The position numbers were made by a program, and so were the translations under genes. From assembly GCA_900759045.1 (NCBI GenBank), contig CAAETU010000071.1, forward strand, positions 1-26,845: a stretch of DNA of 26,845 nucleotides. The letters are read 5' to 3'. The notes under the pieces were generated by a model, which was given only the letters and a program-made list of their open reading frames with translations, was not told the DNA's origin and ran no database searches. This DNA is from an uncultured Collinsella sp. GTDB taxonomy: Bacteria > Actinomycetota > Coriobacteriia > Coriobacteriales > Coriobacteriaceae. Within the stretch, counting starts at the first letter, position 1, and each line of letters opens with the position of its first letter. Positions 13,851 through 22,205 of the stretch are shown here, one piece after another.

Positions 13851-15998
13851 TTACTTCCCCTGCACCATGGTGAGCGAGATCTTCTTGCGGTCGCGATCGA
13901 CTTTTTCGACCCACACCTTCACCGTGTCGCCGACGCGCACGACATCACTCGGGTGCTTGACGAAGCGGCTGGCCAGCTTGGAGATGTGCACGAGGCCGTC
14001 CTGGTGCACACCCACGTCGACGAAGGCGCCAAAGTCGACGACGTTGCGCACCGTGCCCTTGAGTTCCATGCCGGGCTCCAGGTCGTCGATGGAAAGCGCC
14101 GAGCGGCTAAAGACTACCTCGGGCGCGTCGTCGCGCGGGTCGCGGCCGGGCTTTTTGAGTTCGTTAACGATGTCGATGAGCGTGAGGGTGCCGCAGTCTA
14201 GGTCGCTTGCCAGCGCCGAGATGCTGTCCAGGCGGCGCTCGATATCGGGTACGCCGCCACGGCTGAGTTCGCTGGCGGCAACGCCGGCGCGCTCCAGGAC
14301 GGCCGTGGCCACCTCGTAGCTTTCGGGGTGGACGCTCGTCGCGTCGAGCGGGTTCTTGCCGCCGCTGATGCGCAGGAAACCCGCGGCGTTGAGGTATGCC
14401 TTGGGTCCCAGTTTGGGGACCTTCTTAAGCTGGCGGCGATCGGTAAAGGCGCCGTTTTCCTCGCGGTACGCCACGATGTTCTTGGCCACGCTCGGCGTAA
14501 TGCCCGAGACGTATCCCAGCAGGCTCGCGCTCGCGGTGTTCACGTCGACGCCCACGCGGTTGACGACGTCTTCCACCACGTGACCCAGCGTGCGTGAAAG
14601 CTCGGCCTGGTCAAGGTCGTGCTGGTATTGGCCCACGCCGATAGACTGGGGCGGGATCTTGACGAGCTCTGCCAGCGGGTCCTGCAGGCGGCGGCCCAGG
14701 CTCATGGCGCCGCGCACGGTGACGTCCAGGTCGGGATACTCCTGGCTGGCGAGCTCGGAGGCGGAGTACACCGACGCGCCCGCCTCGTTGACGATGGTGT
14801 AGCGAAGGCTGGGCGCCTGCTCGGCAATGAACTCCGAGACGACTTCCTCGGTCTCACGGCTGGCGGTGCCGTTGCCGATGACGATGGTGTTGACGTCGTC
14901 CTTCTTGACGAGGCGGGCGAGCTCGCGCTTAGTGCCGGCGACGTCGTGGCGCGGTTTGGTGGGGTAGACCACGCCGTGGTCGAGCAGCTTGCCGGTCTCG
15001 TCCATGACGGCGACCTTGCAGCCAGTGCGGTAGCCCGGGTCGAGCGCGAGCACGCGGGCGCCTCGCACGGGGCGTGCCGAGAGTAGACCCTCGAGATTCT
15101 TGGCAAAGACGTTGATGGCCTCGGTCTGGGCGCGAACGGTGAGTTTGGCACGGGCCTCGCGCTCCAGCGAGGGAGCCATGAGGCGCTTGTAACCGTCGGC
15201 GATGGCGGCATCGAAGATGGGCGCGAAGACGCCCTGGCGGCGGGGCCAACGGCTGCCGAGGCGTGCCGTGGCGGCAGTGCCGTCGACGTTCACGCGCACA
15301 CGGAGCTTGCCCTCGCGCTCACCGCGGTCGATAGCCAGCACGCGGTGGTTGGGTATACGGCGCAGCGGCTCGTCAAAGTTGTAGTAGGGCTCGTAGGGAG
15401 TCTTCTCGGCGGGGTCGGTGGCCTCGACGACGATATCGGCGGTGTTTTGCGTAAAGGCGCGCAGGTCGGCGACGTTCTCGGGGTCCTCGGCTACCGTCTC
15501 AGCCACGATGTCCGCTGCGCCGGCAAGCGCCTTCTCGGGCGTGTCGAAGCCGGCTTCCTCGTTGACGTATGCCGCGGCGGCGTCGAGCGCGCTGCCCTTG
15601 GCGGATGCCTGCATGATGATCATGTTAGCAAGCGGCTCCAGGCCGGCTTCGCGGGCCTTCTGCGCGCGGGTCATGCGCTTTTTGCGGTAGGGCTTGTAGA
15701 GGTCCTCGACACGCTGGAGCTGCGTGGCCTCGCGAATCTGCTGCTCGAGTTCGGGCGTGAGTTTGCCCTGGGCGTCGATGAGCAGGATGACGTCCTCCTT
15801 GCGCTGCTCAAGATTGCGCAGGTAAGACAGGCGCTCGTCGAGTGCGCGCAGGGCAACGTCGTCCATGCCGCCCGTTGCTTCCTTGCGGTAGCGCGAGATA
15901 AAGGGGATGGTGTTGCCCTCGTCGATGAGCTTGACGGCTGCCTCGATGTTGTCAGCCTTAAGGTTGAGCTCGTGGGCGAGCTGGGCGATAAGATCCAT
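13851..15998 (-). CDS. tex: Tex-family S1 RNA-binding protein
   Basis: Conserved nucleic-acid-binding protein of 715 residues linked in other bacteria to transcription and RNA processing. The Tex N-terminal region is at 1-190 with the motif EGNTIPFISRYRKEATGGMDD; a YqgF/RNase H-like fold at about 315-440 begins with VLALDPGYRTGCK; helix-hairpin-helix segments are at about 485-550; and an S1 domain is at about 645-713 (GTVRNVVDFGAFVDVG). It is full length. ATG 15998 has AAGGAG 4 nt upstream; an in-frame upstream start at 16052 lacks one. The gene is convergent with the transaldolase gene and separated from the upstream oxidoreductase operon by a strong terminator, so it is its own transcription unit. 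Confidence 0.95.
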   Translation of the reverse strand: MDLIAQLAHELNLKADNIEAAVKLIDEGNTIPFISRYRKEATGGMDDVALRALDERLSYLRNLEQRKEDVILLIDAQGKLTPELEQQIREATQLQRVEDLYKPYRKKRMTRAQKAREAGLEPLANMIIMQASAKGSALDAAAAYVNEEAGFDTPEKALAGAADIVAETVAEDPENVADLRAFTQNTADIVVEATDPAEKTPYEPYYNFDEPLRRIPNHRVLAIDRGEREGKLRVRVNVDGTAATARLGSRWPRRQGVFAPIFDAAIADGYKRLMAPSLEREARAKLTVRAQTEAINVFAKNLEGLLSARPVRGARVLALDPGYRTGCKVAVMDETGKLLDHGVVYPTKPRHDVAGTKRELARLVKKDDVNTIVIGNGTASRETEEVVSEFIAEQAPSLRYTIVNEAGASVYSASELASQEYPDLDVTVRGAMSLGRRLQDPLAELVKIPPQSIGVGQYQHDLDQAELSRTLGHVVEDVVNRVGVDVNTASASLLGYVSGITPSVAKNIVAYREENGAFTDRRQLKKVPKLGPKAYLNAAGFLRISGGKNPLDATSVHPESYEVATAVLERAGVAASELSRGGVPDIERRLDSISALASDLDCGTLTLIDIVNELKKPGRDPRDDAPEVVFSRSALSIDDLEPGMELKGTVRNVVDFGAFVDVGVHQDGLVHISKLASRFVKHPSDVVRVGDTVKVWVEKVDRDRKKISLTMVQGK

Positions 15999-16057
15999 GG
16001 GACTCCTTGCGTTTGAGGTGCGTTTGCAGCACAGAGCTACCAAGGATACCACCCGCG

Positions 16058-16088
16058 ATGTGACAAAGGGACTGTCCCTTTGTCACAT
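16058..16088. repeat. Dispersed palindrome, copy C (most complete)
   Basis: Perfect 15-bp arms ATGTGACAAAGGGAC (16058-16072) and its complement (16074-16088) flank a single central T. It lies 60 bp upstream of tex, between that gene's start and the preceding operon's terminator. Confidence 0.85.
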
Positions 16089-16098
16089 GCCACTGCAC

Positions 16099-16132
16099 AA
16101 AAGCCCCGCGGGCAGGAGGCTGCTCGCGGGGC
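16099..16132 (-). terminator. Terminator of the SDR-MFS-oxidoreductase operon
   Basis: Arms 16103-16113 and 16122-16132 contain GCCCCGCG/CGCGGGGC and an inner CAG/CTG pair; four T residues (16099-16102) follow on the minus strand. It lies 75 bp after the oxidoreductase stop. Confidence 0.82.
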
Positions 16133-16206
16133 AAAGAAGAGGGGCTTAATTTGTGGCGGACCGAGGGACTCGGCATGGGGTTTCTGCCGCGGCCGCTCTT
16201 AAGGCG

Positions 16207-17247
16207 TTACAGCTCGACGAGCTGGCCGGTCTCGGCGGCCTCCTTGATGGCGTTGAGAAGCGTGAGCGTCTTGACGTTATCGGCGGGGGTCACGACGGGC
16301 TCGACCTCGCGGCGGACGACCTTCACAAAGTGCTTGAGCTGCATCTTGTGCGGCAGTGCCGGGTCCACGGCCGGAATCTCCATCTGCAGCGGCTTGTGCC
16401 AGTTAGAGGCGCCGTCGTAGGAGAACTGGTGCAGGCGGGGCAGCGACAGGGCGCCTAGGGTTCCGCCGATAAAGTAGGCGTCGGCGTCGAAGGGGCGGTA
16501 CTGCGGATCCTCGCGAGCGGTTGCCTCCCAGTTCCAGGGGCTGGCGGTGGCGTCGGAGATGGTCATGCTCGCGAGCGCGCCATCGGCAAAACGGACGTTG
16601 ACCACGGCGGAGTCCTCGGTCTCAAAACCGCGGGCGGCGCTGGACTGCATGCCCTGGACGGCAACGGGCTCGCCCAGCAGGTAACGGAGCAGGTCGACGT
16701 CGTGCACCAGGTTGACCAGGATCGGGCCGGCACCCTTCTTGCGGCGCCACTCGACATCGAAGTACTCGTCGTTCTTATAGATCATGTAGTGGAAGCTCGA
16801 CACGGTGAGCTTGCCCAGCTCGCCGGACTCGATGATCTCCTTGGCCTTGTTGACGAAGGGGTTGTGGCGACGGTGCTGACCCACGAGCACGGGCACGCCG
16901 GCGGTCTCGGCCTCGGCAGCGAAGGCCTGGGCATCCTCCAGGTCGTTGGAGATCGGCTTTTCGACCAGCGGCACGATGTTGCGCTTTACGGCCTCGCGGG
17001 CAACGCCCAGGTGTAGGTCGTTGGGGGTGGCGATAATGACGGCCTCGGGCTTGACCTCGTCCATCATCTGGGCGGGATCGGTATAAAACGGCACGCCGGC
17101 GGCCTCGGCCGTGGCGCGGGCGCCCTCAAAGGCGTCGGCGATGGCGACGAGCTCGGCCTCGGGCTCCTCGGTGACAAAGCGGATGTGGTTGCGGCCCATG
17201 GCGCCGGCGCCTATAACGGCAATGCGGACGGGGTTGAGCTCAGGCAT
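16207..17247 (-). CDS. Gfo/Idh/MocA family oxidoreductase
   Basis: NAD(P)-dependent dehydrogenase of 346 residues, of the family that oxidises sugars, inositols and their derivatives. The Rossmann motif GAGAMG is at 13-18, the family EKP motif at 96-98 (Lys 97), and HDVD at 182-185 contains the probable catalytic His near the active site. A C-terminal alpha/beta domain is complete. ATG 17247 has AAGGAG 6 nt upstream. It is the last of three minus-strand genes (dehydrogenase, transporter, this) and follows the MFS gene by 69 bp. Context suggests the second oxidation step for the transported substrate. The substrate itself cannot be named. Confidence 0.92.
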   Translation of the reverse strand: MPELNPVRIAVIGAGAMGRNHIRFVTEEPEAELVAIADAFEGARATAEAAGVPFYTDPAQMMDEVKPEAVIIATPNDLHLGVAREAVKRNIVPLVEKPISNDLEDAQAFAAEAETAGVPVLVGQHRRHNPFVNKAKEIIESGELGKLTVSSFHYMIYKNDEYFDVEWRRKKGAGPILVNLVHDVDLLRYLLGEPVAVQGMQSSAARGFETEDSAVVNVRFADGALASMTISDATASPWNWEATAREDPQYRPFDADAYFIGGTLGALSLPRLHQFSYDGASNWHKPLQMEIPAVDPALPHKMQLKHFVKVVRREVEPVVTPADNVKTLTLLNAIKEAAETGQLVEL

Positions 17248-17280
17248 TTCGACTCCTTAATACTGGTGACCGGTGGAATG

Positions 17281-17305
17281 CGACAAAGGGGCTGTCCCTT
17301 TGTCG
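17281..17305. repeat. Dispersed palindrome, copy D
   Basis: CGACAAAGGG and CCCTTTGTCG arms around a short centre, one mismatch relative to copy C. It is placed between the MFS stop and the oxidoreductase ribosome site, so it could make a hairpin in the middle of the operon mRNA and change the ratio of the two proteins. Confidence 0.8.
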
Positions 17306-17316
17306 TATCGGTAAAA

Positions 17317-18573
17317 CTAGGCGGATTTCTTCTTGCTGTCGGAGACCATCATGTAGACGGTGAGCACGACGGCGATGGCGGCGATCACAATGGCGCCGTA
17401 GAAGGACTGCTGGTAGGCGGCGCTGCCGCCCTCGGCGTGATACAGCACAGCGGTGATGGGCTGGCTGATCCAGGTGGAAGCGGCGTAGCCCAAAAACATG
17501 ATGCCGTAGTTGACGCCGATGTTACTGGTGCCAAAGGCGCCACCGGTGAGCGGCGGGTAGATGACGAGCAGAGCGCCAAAGCTAAAGCCGAGCAGGGCGA
17601 GCGCCACGAAGAACATGCTCTGCGTAAAGCTCATCGACATGATAACGAGGGCGACGATGGTGACGACAAGGCTGATGAGCAGCGACTTATAGGCGCCGAG
17701 CTTGTCGATGATCTGGCCAAAGGACAGGCGGCCGACCAGGTTGGCGCAGGTGTTGACGGAGACCACCACACCGCCGAGGGCGACGGCCGCGGCGCTCGTG
17801 GGGTCGGCGAAGAGCTGGACGGCGGCGATGGAGGCAACCTTGCCCACGAGCAGGGTGCCCGCGGTGGCGGCAAAGGCGAAGGTGACGATGAGGACCCAGA
17901 AGCGCGGGGTCTTGACCATCTCGCCCGGGGTGAGGTCGCCGAAGGTGTCGGCGTGCGCACCGCCCTTGGGGGCCTCGAAGCCCTCGGGCAGCCAACCGGC
18001 CTCGGGAGCCTTCAGGAACAGGGCGGAGGCGGCGATCATCACAAAGAAGATGACGCCGAGCGCCTTAAGGGCGCCAAAGATGCCCAGGCTCGGGATGAGC
18101 AGCGAGGCGAGCACCGGGGACAGTACAGCGGGACCGGCGGTCGAAGCGGCCAGGGTGATGCCGGAGGCGAGACCCTTCTTGTCGATGAACCACTTTTGGC
18201 CGGTGGTGAGCGCCGGGTTGTAGCCCAGGCCGTTGCCGATGGCGGCGACGAGCGAGAACCACAGGTAGAACTGCCACGGCTCGGTGACGGTACCGGACAT
18301 GAACCAGCCCAGGCCGTAGCACACGGCGGCGGCGATCACGACGTTGCGCGGGCCGATCTTATCGGAGATGCGGCCGGCGAAGATGCCCGTCACGGCCATG
18401 ATGGTCTGAAAGACCGGGAAGGCCCAGGTAAGAGCGCTGGACCACTCGGGGTAGACGGCGAGCAGGTTCTTGCTCACGACGGAATACAGCGCGATGGAGC
18501 TGATGAAGAACATGGTGACGCACGCGGCGGAAAGCACGACGGCGCGACCCTTGTTGGAGTTGGTGGAAGCCAT
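17317..18573 (-). CDS. OFA-type MFS transporter
   Basis: Major facilitator protein of 418 residues with twelve predicted helices and a central hydrophilic loop at about 190-220 (PEGFEAPKGG...TFGDLTPGEMVKTPRFW). The loop pattern TPGEMVKTPRFWVL and the first-loop GRISDKIGPRNVV fit the oxalate/formate antiporter (OFA) subfamily, which moves small carboxylates and related anions. ATG 18573 has AAAGAG upstream. It lies 65 bp after the dehydrogenase and 69 bp before the oxidoreductase on the same strand. A carboxylate or sugar acid is a reasonable guess for cargo, from family and neighbours. Confidence 0.9.
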   Translation of the reverse strand: MASTNSNKGRAVVLSAACVTMFFISSIALYSVVSKNLLAVYPEWSSALTWAFPVFQTIMAVTGIFAGRISDKIGPRNVVIAAAVCYGLGWFMSGTVTEPWQFYLWFSLVAAIGNGLGYNPALTTGQKWFIDKKGLASGITLAASTAGPAVLSPVLASLLIPSLGIFGALKALGVIFFVMIAASALFLKAPEAGWLPEGFEAPKGGAHADTFGDLTPGEMVKTPRFWVLIVTFAFAATAGTLLVGKVASIAAVQLFADPTSAAAVALGGVVVSVNTCANLVGRLSFGQIIDKLGAYKSLLISLVVTIVALVIMSMSFTQSMFFVALALLGFSFGALLVIYPPLTGGAFGTSNIGVNYGIMFLGYAASTWISQPITAVLYHAEGGSAAYQQSFYGAIVIAAIAVVLTVYMMVSDSKKKSA

Positions 18574-18638
18574 TGGACTCTTTCTAATCGATACGGGGGA
18601 GGAGCAGGCGTATTCGCGGGCCTCCCTGTTAGGTTGGT

Positions 18639-19520
18639 TTACTGGTCAGTCGGCTTGGCGACGCCGGACTCATCGGACCAGAGCTCGACACCCTTGTTCT
18701 TAAGGTAGTTGTCGGCATAGGCGCGACGGCCGCCGGGCTTGGCGGTGAGGTCGCCCATCATGTTGGAGAAGCCGCCGTCGACCTTGATGGCGTCGCCGGT
18801 GGTAAAGTCCGAGCGCTTGGACGCCAGGAACATGACGGCGTTGGCGATATCGCTGACCTCGCCGATGCGGCGCGTGGCGATCAGGCGGCTGCGGCTCTTT
18901 TCGACCTCGGGGTCGGCGTAGAAGTTGGCCGACATCGGGGTCTTAACGAAGCAAGGCTCGACGCAGTTGGAGCGGACGCCGTAGGGGCCCCACTCGGCGG
19001 CGAGCATCTTGGACATCATGTTGACGCCGGCCTTGGTGGAGCTGTACACGCCCGAGAACGTCTCGGGGGAGTGGCTGGCAACGGTCGAGATGTGCACCAG
19101 GCGGCCCTGGCCGGCCTTGATCATCTCGCGACCAAAGCGCTGCGAGGTGATGAAGTAACCGGTGAGGTTGACGTTGAGCACCTGCTCCCAGTCGCTCAGC
19201 GGCAGGTCCTCCATGGCGGCGAAGCGCAGGATGCCGGCGGTGTTGACGAGGACGTCGACGCGGCCGAAGTCGGTGATGGTGGCGTCGACGGCGGCCTGAA
19301 CCTCGGCCTCATCGGTGGCGTTCATCTTGTAACCCTCGGCGTGGATGCCAAACTCGGCGGCGAGGTCGGCGGCTGCGGCCTTGACCTTTTCCTCGTCCAG
19401 GTCGAGCAGGACGACGTTGGCGCCGTTGCGGGCGAACTCGCGGCAAATCTCGACGCCCATACCGCCGAGCGCGCCAGTCACGGCGCAGACATCGCCCTCG
19501 AGCTTAAGCCAATTGCTCAT
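18639..19520 (-). CDS. Short-chain dehydrogenase/reductase
   Basis: Classical SDR of 293 residues. The cofactor motif TGALGGMG is at 15-22, an acidic residue (Asp 40) after the second strand favours NAD(H), NTAG is at 93-96, and the catalytic set is Asn 118, Ser 145, Tyr 159 and Lys 163 (YSSTK). The core ends with GDAIKVDGG, and about 40 extra residues form a C-terminal extension (PGGRRAYADNYLKNKG). First gene of the operon, probably oxidising a polyol or hydroxy acid. AAGGGAAG is upstream of ATG 19520, and the leader of about 125 nt carries an inverted repeat. Confidence 0.93.
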   Translation of the reverse strand: MSNWLKLEGDVCAVTGALGGMGVEICREFARNGANVVLLDLDEEKVKAAAADLAAEFGIHAEGYKMNATDEAEVQAAVDATITDFGRVDVLVNTAGILRFAAMEDLPLSDWEQVLNVNLTGYFITSQRFGREMIKAGQGRLVHISTVASHSPETFSGVYSSTKAGVNMMSKMLAAEWGPYGVRSNCVEPCFVKTPMSANFYADPEVEKSRSRLIATRRIGEVSDIANAVMFLASKRSDFTTGDAIKVDGGFSNMMGDLTAKPGGRRAYADNYLKNKGVELWSDESGVAKPTDQ

Positions 19521-19546
19521 AGGAACTTCCCTTCTTGTGTCTCCCG

Positions 19547-19573
19547 GTGGGTCGCTCCCATTAACCGACCCAC
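19547..19573. promoter_or_regulatory. Inverted repeat in the operon leader
   Basis: GTGGGTCG (19547-19554) and CGACCCAC (19566-19573) form a perfect 8-bp inverted repeat 27 bp before the dehydrogenase start and well inside the predicted leader. It could be an operator or an RNA hairpin that controls translation. Confidence 0.5.
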
Positions 19574-19651
19574 GTGGTTTTCGCTGGTTATCGTATGCTT
19601 TGCATTTGCGCAGGTGAATTGCATATTTGTTAGAATGGCGTTAACCGTAGG

Positions 19652-19680
19652 TTTATACTGTGCGATGCAGTTTTTCTCAA
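19652..19680 (-). promoter_or_regulatory. Sigma70-type promoter of the SDR operon
   Basis: On the minus strand TTGAGA (19675-19680) and TATAAA (19652-19657) are separated by exactly 17 bp. Predicted start is near 19645, about 125 nt before the first gene. It lies in the divergent gap with the LysR gene, where LysR binding would be expected. Confidence 0.7.
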
Positions 19681-19752
19681 TCGAGCGCGTGACCTGCCAA
19701 AACGACCCCCTGTGGCGCCATGCGTTCACAGGCGCGAAAACGGGAGATTGAC

Positions 19753-20631
19753 GTGTACGATCGACGACTCGAGGCCATATCGGCCGCCGCGGAGCTGGGA
19801 AGCTTCTCACGTGCGGCGGCAAAATTGCGCGTGTCGACCCCGGCGCTCGTCAAACAGGTGTCGGGTTTCGAGGCCGAGTTTGGCATCACGTTGTTCGAGC
19901 GCTCGCATTCGGGTGTTAAGGTGACGCCGGCGGGCGCTCTGCTGGTGGACGACGCGCGCTCGATCATGCGGCAGTCCGAGGACGCGCTGCGCCGCGCCCG
20001 ACGCGCGGCGGGCGATGGCGGTGCTGTGCGTCTGGGTGTGTCGATGATGTGCCCGGGGCGCCAAACGCTGTCGATGTGGTCGGGCGTACACGAGCTGGAA
20101 CCGTCGCTGCGATTTGAGATCGTGCCGGTAAGCGACCTCTATGACGAGCGCGAGACCGTCATGCGCAGCCTCGGTCGTGAGGTCGATGTGGTGCAGTCGA
20201 GTTTTTCGACCCCGCGCTGGGGTGACGCCTGCCAAAAGCTCCGCATTGTCAACGTGCCGTTTTATATCGACCTGCCGCGCACGAGCCCGCTGGCGCGCAA
20301 GAATCGCATTACGGTCGCCGACTTGGAGGGTATGCGTCTGCGTGTGCTCCGCCACGGCAACGACGCTATGGACAGCCTGCGTATCGATCTTTTGGCAGAC
20401 GGCGGCGTGGACGTGATCGATGTGGATAGCTTCGACTTTGCGCTCTTTAACGAGGCGGAGGAAAAGGGTGACGCGGTGCTCACCTGCGGCGCATGGTCGG
20501 GGGTGCACCCGGCCTTTGTGGGCGTACCGTTCCTGTGCGGCCGCGAGGTGCCGGTCTTTTTGCACTATCCGCTCGAGCCGACCCTCCAAGTACAAAAATT
20601 CATCAACGCCATGGCACAATTTCTCAAATAG
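19753..20631 (+). CDS. LysR family transcriptional regulator
   Basis: Regulator of 292 residues. The N-terminal winged helix is at about 1-60: RRLEAISAAAELGSFSRAAAKLRVSTPALVKQV pattern, with FERSHSGVKVTPAG following. The rest is a periplasmic-binding-like effector domain. GTG 19753 is chosen because GGGAG lies 6 nt upstream and the protein then starts at the family's usual position; ATG 19720 lacks a ribosome site. Divergent orientation from the SDR-MFS-oxidoreductase operon across 230 bp is the classic arrangement for a LysR regulator and its target, so it probably activates that operon in response to the substrate. The recognition helix is slightly unusual (STPALVKQVSGFE rather than SQPALSRQIRRLE). 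Confidence 0.92.
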   Translation: MYDRRLEAISAAAELGSFSRAAAKLRVSTPALVKQVSGFEAEFGITLFERSHSGVKVTPAGALLVDDARSIMRQSEDALRRARRAAGDGGAVRLGVSMMCPGRQTLSMWSGVHELEPSLRFEIVPVSDLYDERETVMRSLGREVDVVQSSFSTPRWGDACQKLRIVNVPFYIDLPRTSPLARKNRITVADLEGMRLRVLRHGNDAMDSLRIDLLADGGVDVIDVDSFDFALFNEAEEKGDAVLTCGAWSGVHPAFVGVPFLCGREVPVFLHYPLEPTLQVQKFINAMAQFLK

Positions 20632-20674
20632 CCAAAAGAGTCCCGTCCCAAATTAGCTACCCTTTGCTACGGGT

Positions 20675-21766
20675 TTAGCGGTCCTCGCGTTGCGGCCCGG
20701 CTGCCTCGGCTGTCTTTACGCGGTTCTTGTCGATGTACATGTTTTTGTCGGCCTGGGAAAAGAGCTCGCGCATCGTAGGCGGTTCATCAAAATCACTGGA
20801 AAGCGCATAGCCCACCGCATAGCTGATAGGCATGTCGGGATGAGTCTCGGAATACTCGTTCACGTTCGCGCGAACCCGAGCGAGACAGGACTCCACGGCA
20901 GCTCAATCGGTATCTCGCAGCACCGCGATAAACTCATCGCCGCCGTCGCGGCCCACAAAGCAGGTCTCCGACGCCACGCGCCCCAGCTGCTGGGCAAAAG
21001 AACGGATGTATTCGTCGCCCTTCTCGTGGCCGAAGCTGTTATTGACCGTATGCAGATTGTTAAGGTCGAAGACGCACACCGCAACGGGCGCCTCCGCGGA
21101 GACAGGTTGCTCCTGCCCCAAGACCTCCTCGCACTTGTTCTTGTTGGGCAGTCCTGTGGCTTCGTCGAGATAGACTTTGTTCTGCAGTTCGCGATTGAGC
21201 GCGGCAGTTCGCACCGCGCGAACAAGTTCGACCGCAAAGGTCGCCACCAAGCCCATGATGTCGATGATCACCAGGCCCTCGAGATAGTTGAGCGCCGACG
21301 CCTTCTCCTGAGAGTAGTCCTCTGCGAGTCGCGTAGCATCGTCGCAAATGCCAAAGAACTCCTCGCTCATGGAGATGATGTCGGTGTTCTCATAGCCGAC
21401 TTCGCGCACGCGGATGATCTCGGTGCAAAGCTCATCAAAATAATTTGCAAGCTCGGTCATTTTTGCCTGATACTCATCGTCGTCGAGACGGACGAGGTTG
21501 AGGTCGTCACTTCCGTAACGCAAACCGTTGATGTATGAATCCACGGCTTTGAGCAGGTCATCTTGAGGCAGGCCCGCGTCCTCGAGCTTAACGATTCGCT
21601 GCGTGGTACCGCGCACCAGACCGGCGTAGTTGACCACGCGCGCCGTGCCCTGGATAGCGGAGACGAGCAGCATAACATTAATGAAGAAGAAGATGAGAAC
21701 TGCCGTGAGCACCATCATGAGCAGGCGCACCGCCTGGCTGGCCTTCTTGGCGACAGAAGTATTCAC
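20675..21766 (-). pseudogene. Membrane diguanylate cyclase (GGDEF) interrupted by in-frame TGA
   Basis: The frame opens at GTG 21766 (GAGAGAG upstream) and runs 287 codons to a TGA at 20903-20905. It then continues in the same frame for 75 further codons to TAA at 20675. Residues 12-36 and about 163-183 are membrane helices around an extracytoplasmic helical sensor region with a PilJ-like motif (VNYAGLVRGTTQRIVKLE). The GGDEF domain starts near 198 (DEATGLPNKNK) with GGDEF at 275-279. The part after the stop holds the rest of the domain (PISYAVGYALSSD; SQADKNMYIDKNR). No RxxD inhibitory site is seen 5 residues before GGDEF. A single CGA-to-TGA change would explain the break. The truncated product lacks the last third of the cyclase domain and is probably inactive. 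Confidence 0.88.
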
Positions 21767-21957
21767 AAGTTCACTCTCTCAAATGGCAAAAGCGCAGGTG
21801 GCACCCAGCGTGCTGAAATTCACGTGAGGTCAACTCTACCATATGGGCCAACAGCCTCAAACTGTAGCAGATGCTCGTCCAAATTGGCGTGACGCTTGTC
21901 TTGTTGTTCTTGACCTGGCCGCGCTATCGAACATGTTTCTGGTCTTGGATCACCATG

Positions 21958-22126
21958 GGAAAGCTATCCCGTTTTGTGCGTCTAGAGTGGGATGCGGCTT
22001 CCCAAAGGTGCCGTTAGGGGAAACTACATCCCGGTTTACGCCCTTGAAATGGGGTGCCGTTTCCCGGAGGGGACCCAGCGGGAAACGGCATCCCATTCTG
22101 GGCCCGAAAAGTGGGATACGGTTTCC
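21958..22126. repeat. Array 2: three units of the same alternating half-site repeat
   Basis: Left half-sites begin at 21958 (one base shorter in the centre), 22019 and 22081; right half-sites at 21988, 22050 and 22112. Centres are 31 bp apart throughout, the same design and consensus as array 1 at 131-483. The best unit pairs 13 of 15 positions (22081-22095 with 22112-22126). The array ends 10 bp from the poly-T side of the minus-strand terminator at 22137, as array 1 does at 490. The rest of the gap (21767-21957) shows nothing clear, except a weak TTGAGG-16-TAGAGT match on the minus strand upstream of the cyclase gene. Confidence 0.88.
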
Positions 22127-22136
22127 GGCCGGCATG

Positions 22137-22174
22137 AAAAAAGCCTCTGCAGCTCGTGTGGCTGCGGAGGCTTT
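22137..22174 (-). terminator. Terminator of the MarR-ABC operon
   Basis: Arms 22140-22153 and 22161-22174 (AAAGCCTC.GCAGC / GCTGC.GAGGCTTT, one mismatch), followed on the minus strand by six T residues (22137-22142). It lies downstream of the second ABC gene and its 3' RNA element. Confidence 0.88.
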
Positions 22175-22205
22175 ATTCGTTGCGGTGCATTGTGTTTGGG
22201 TCGTT

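Noticed and set aside
20903..20905. TGA read as selenocysteine
   Set aside because: GGDEF proteins are not selenoproteins, no SECIS-like hairpin is evident just downstream, and a CGA-to-TGA change explains it.
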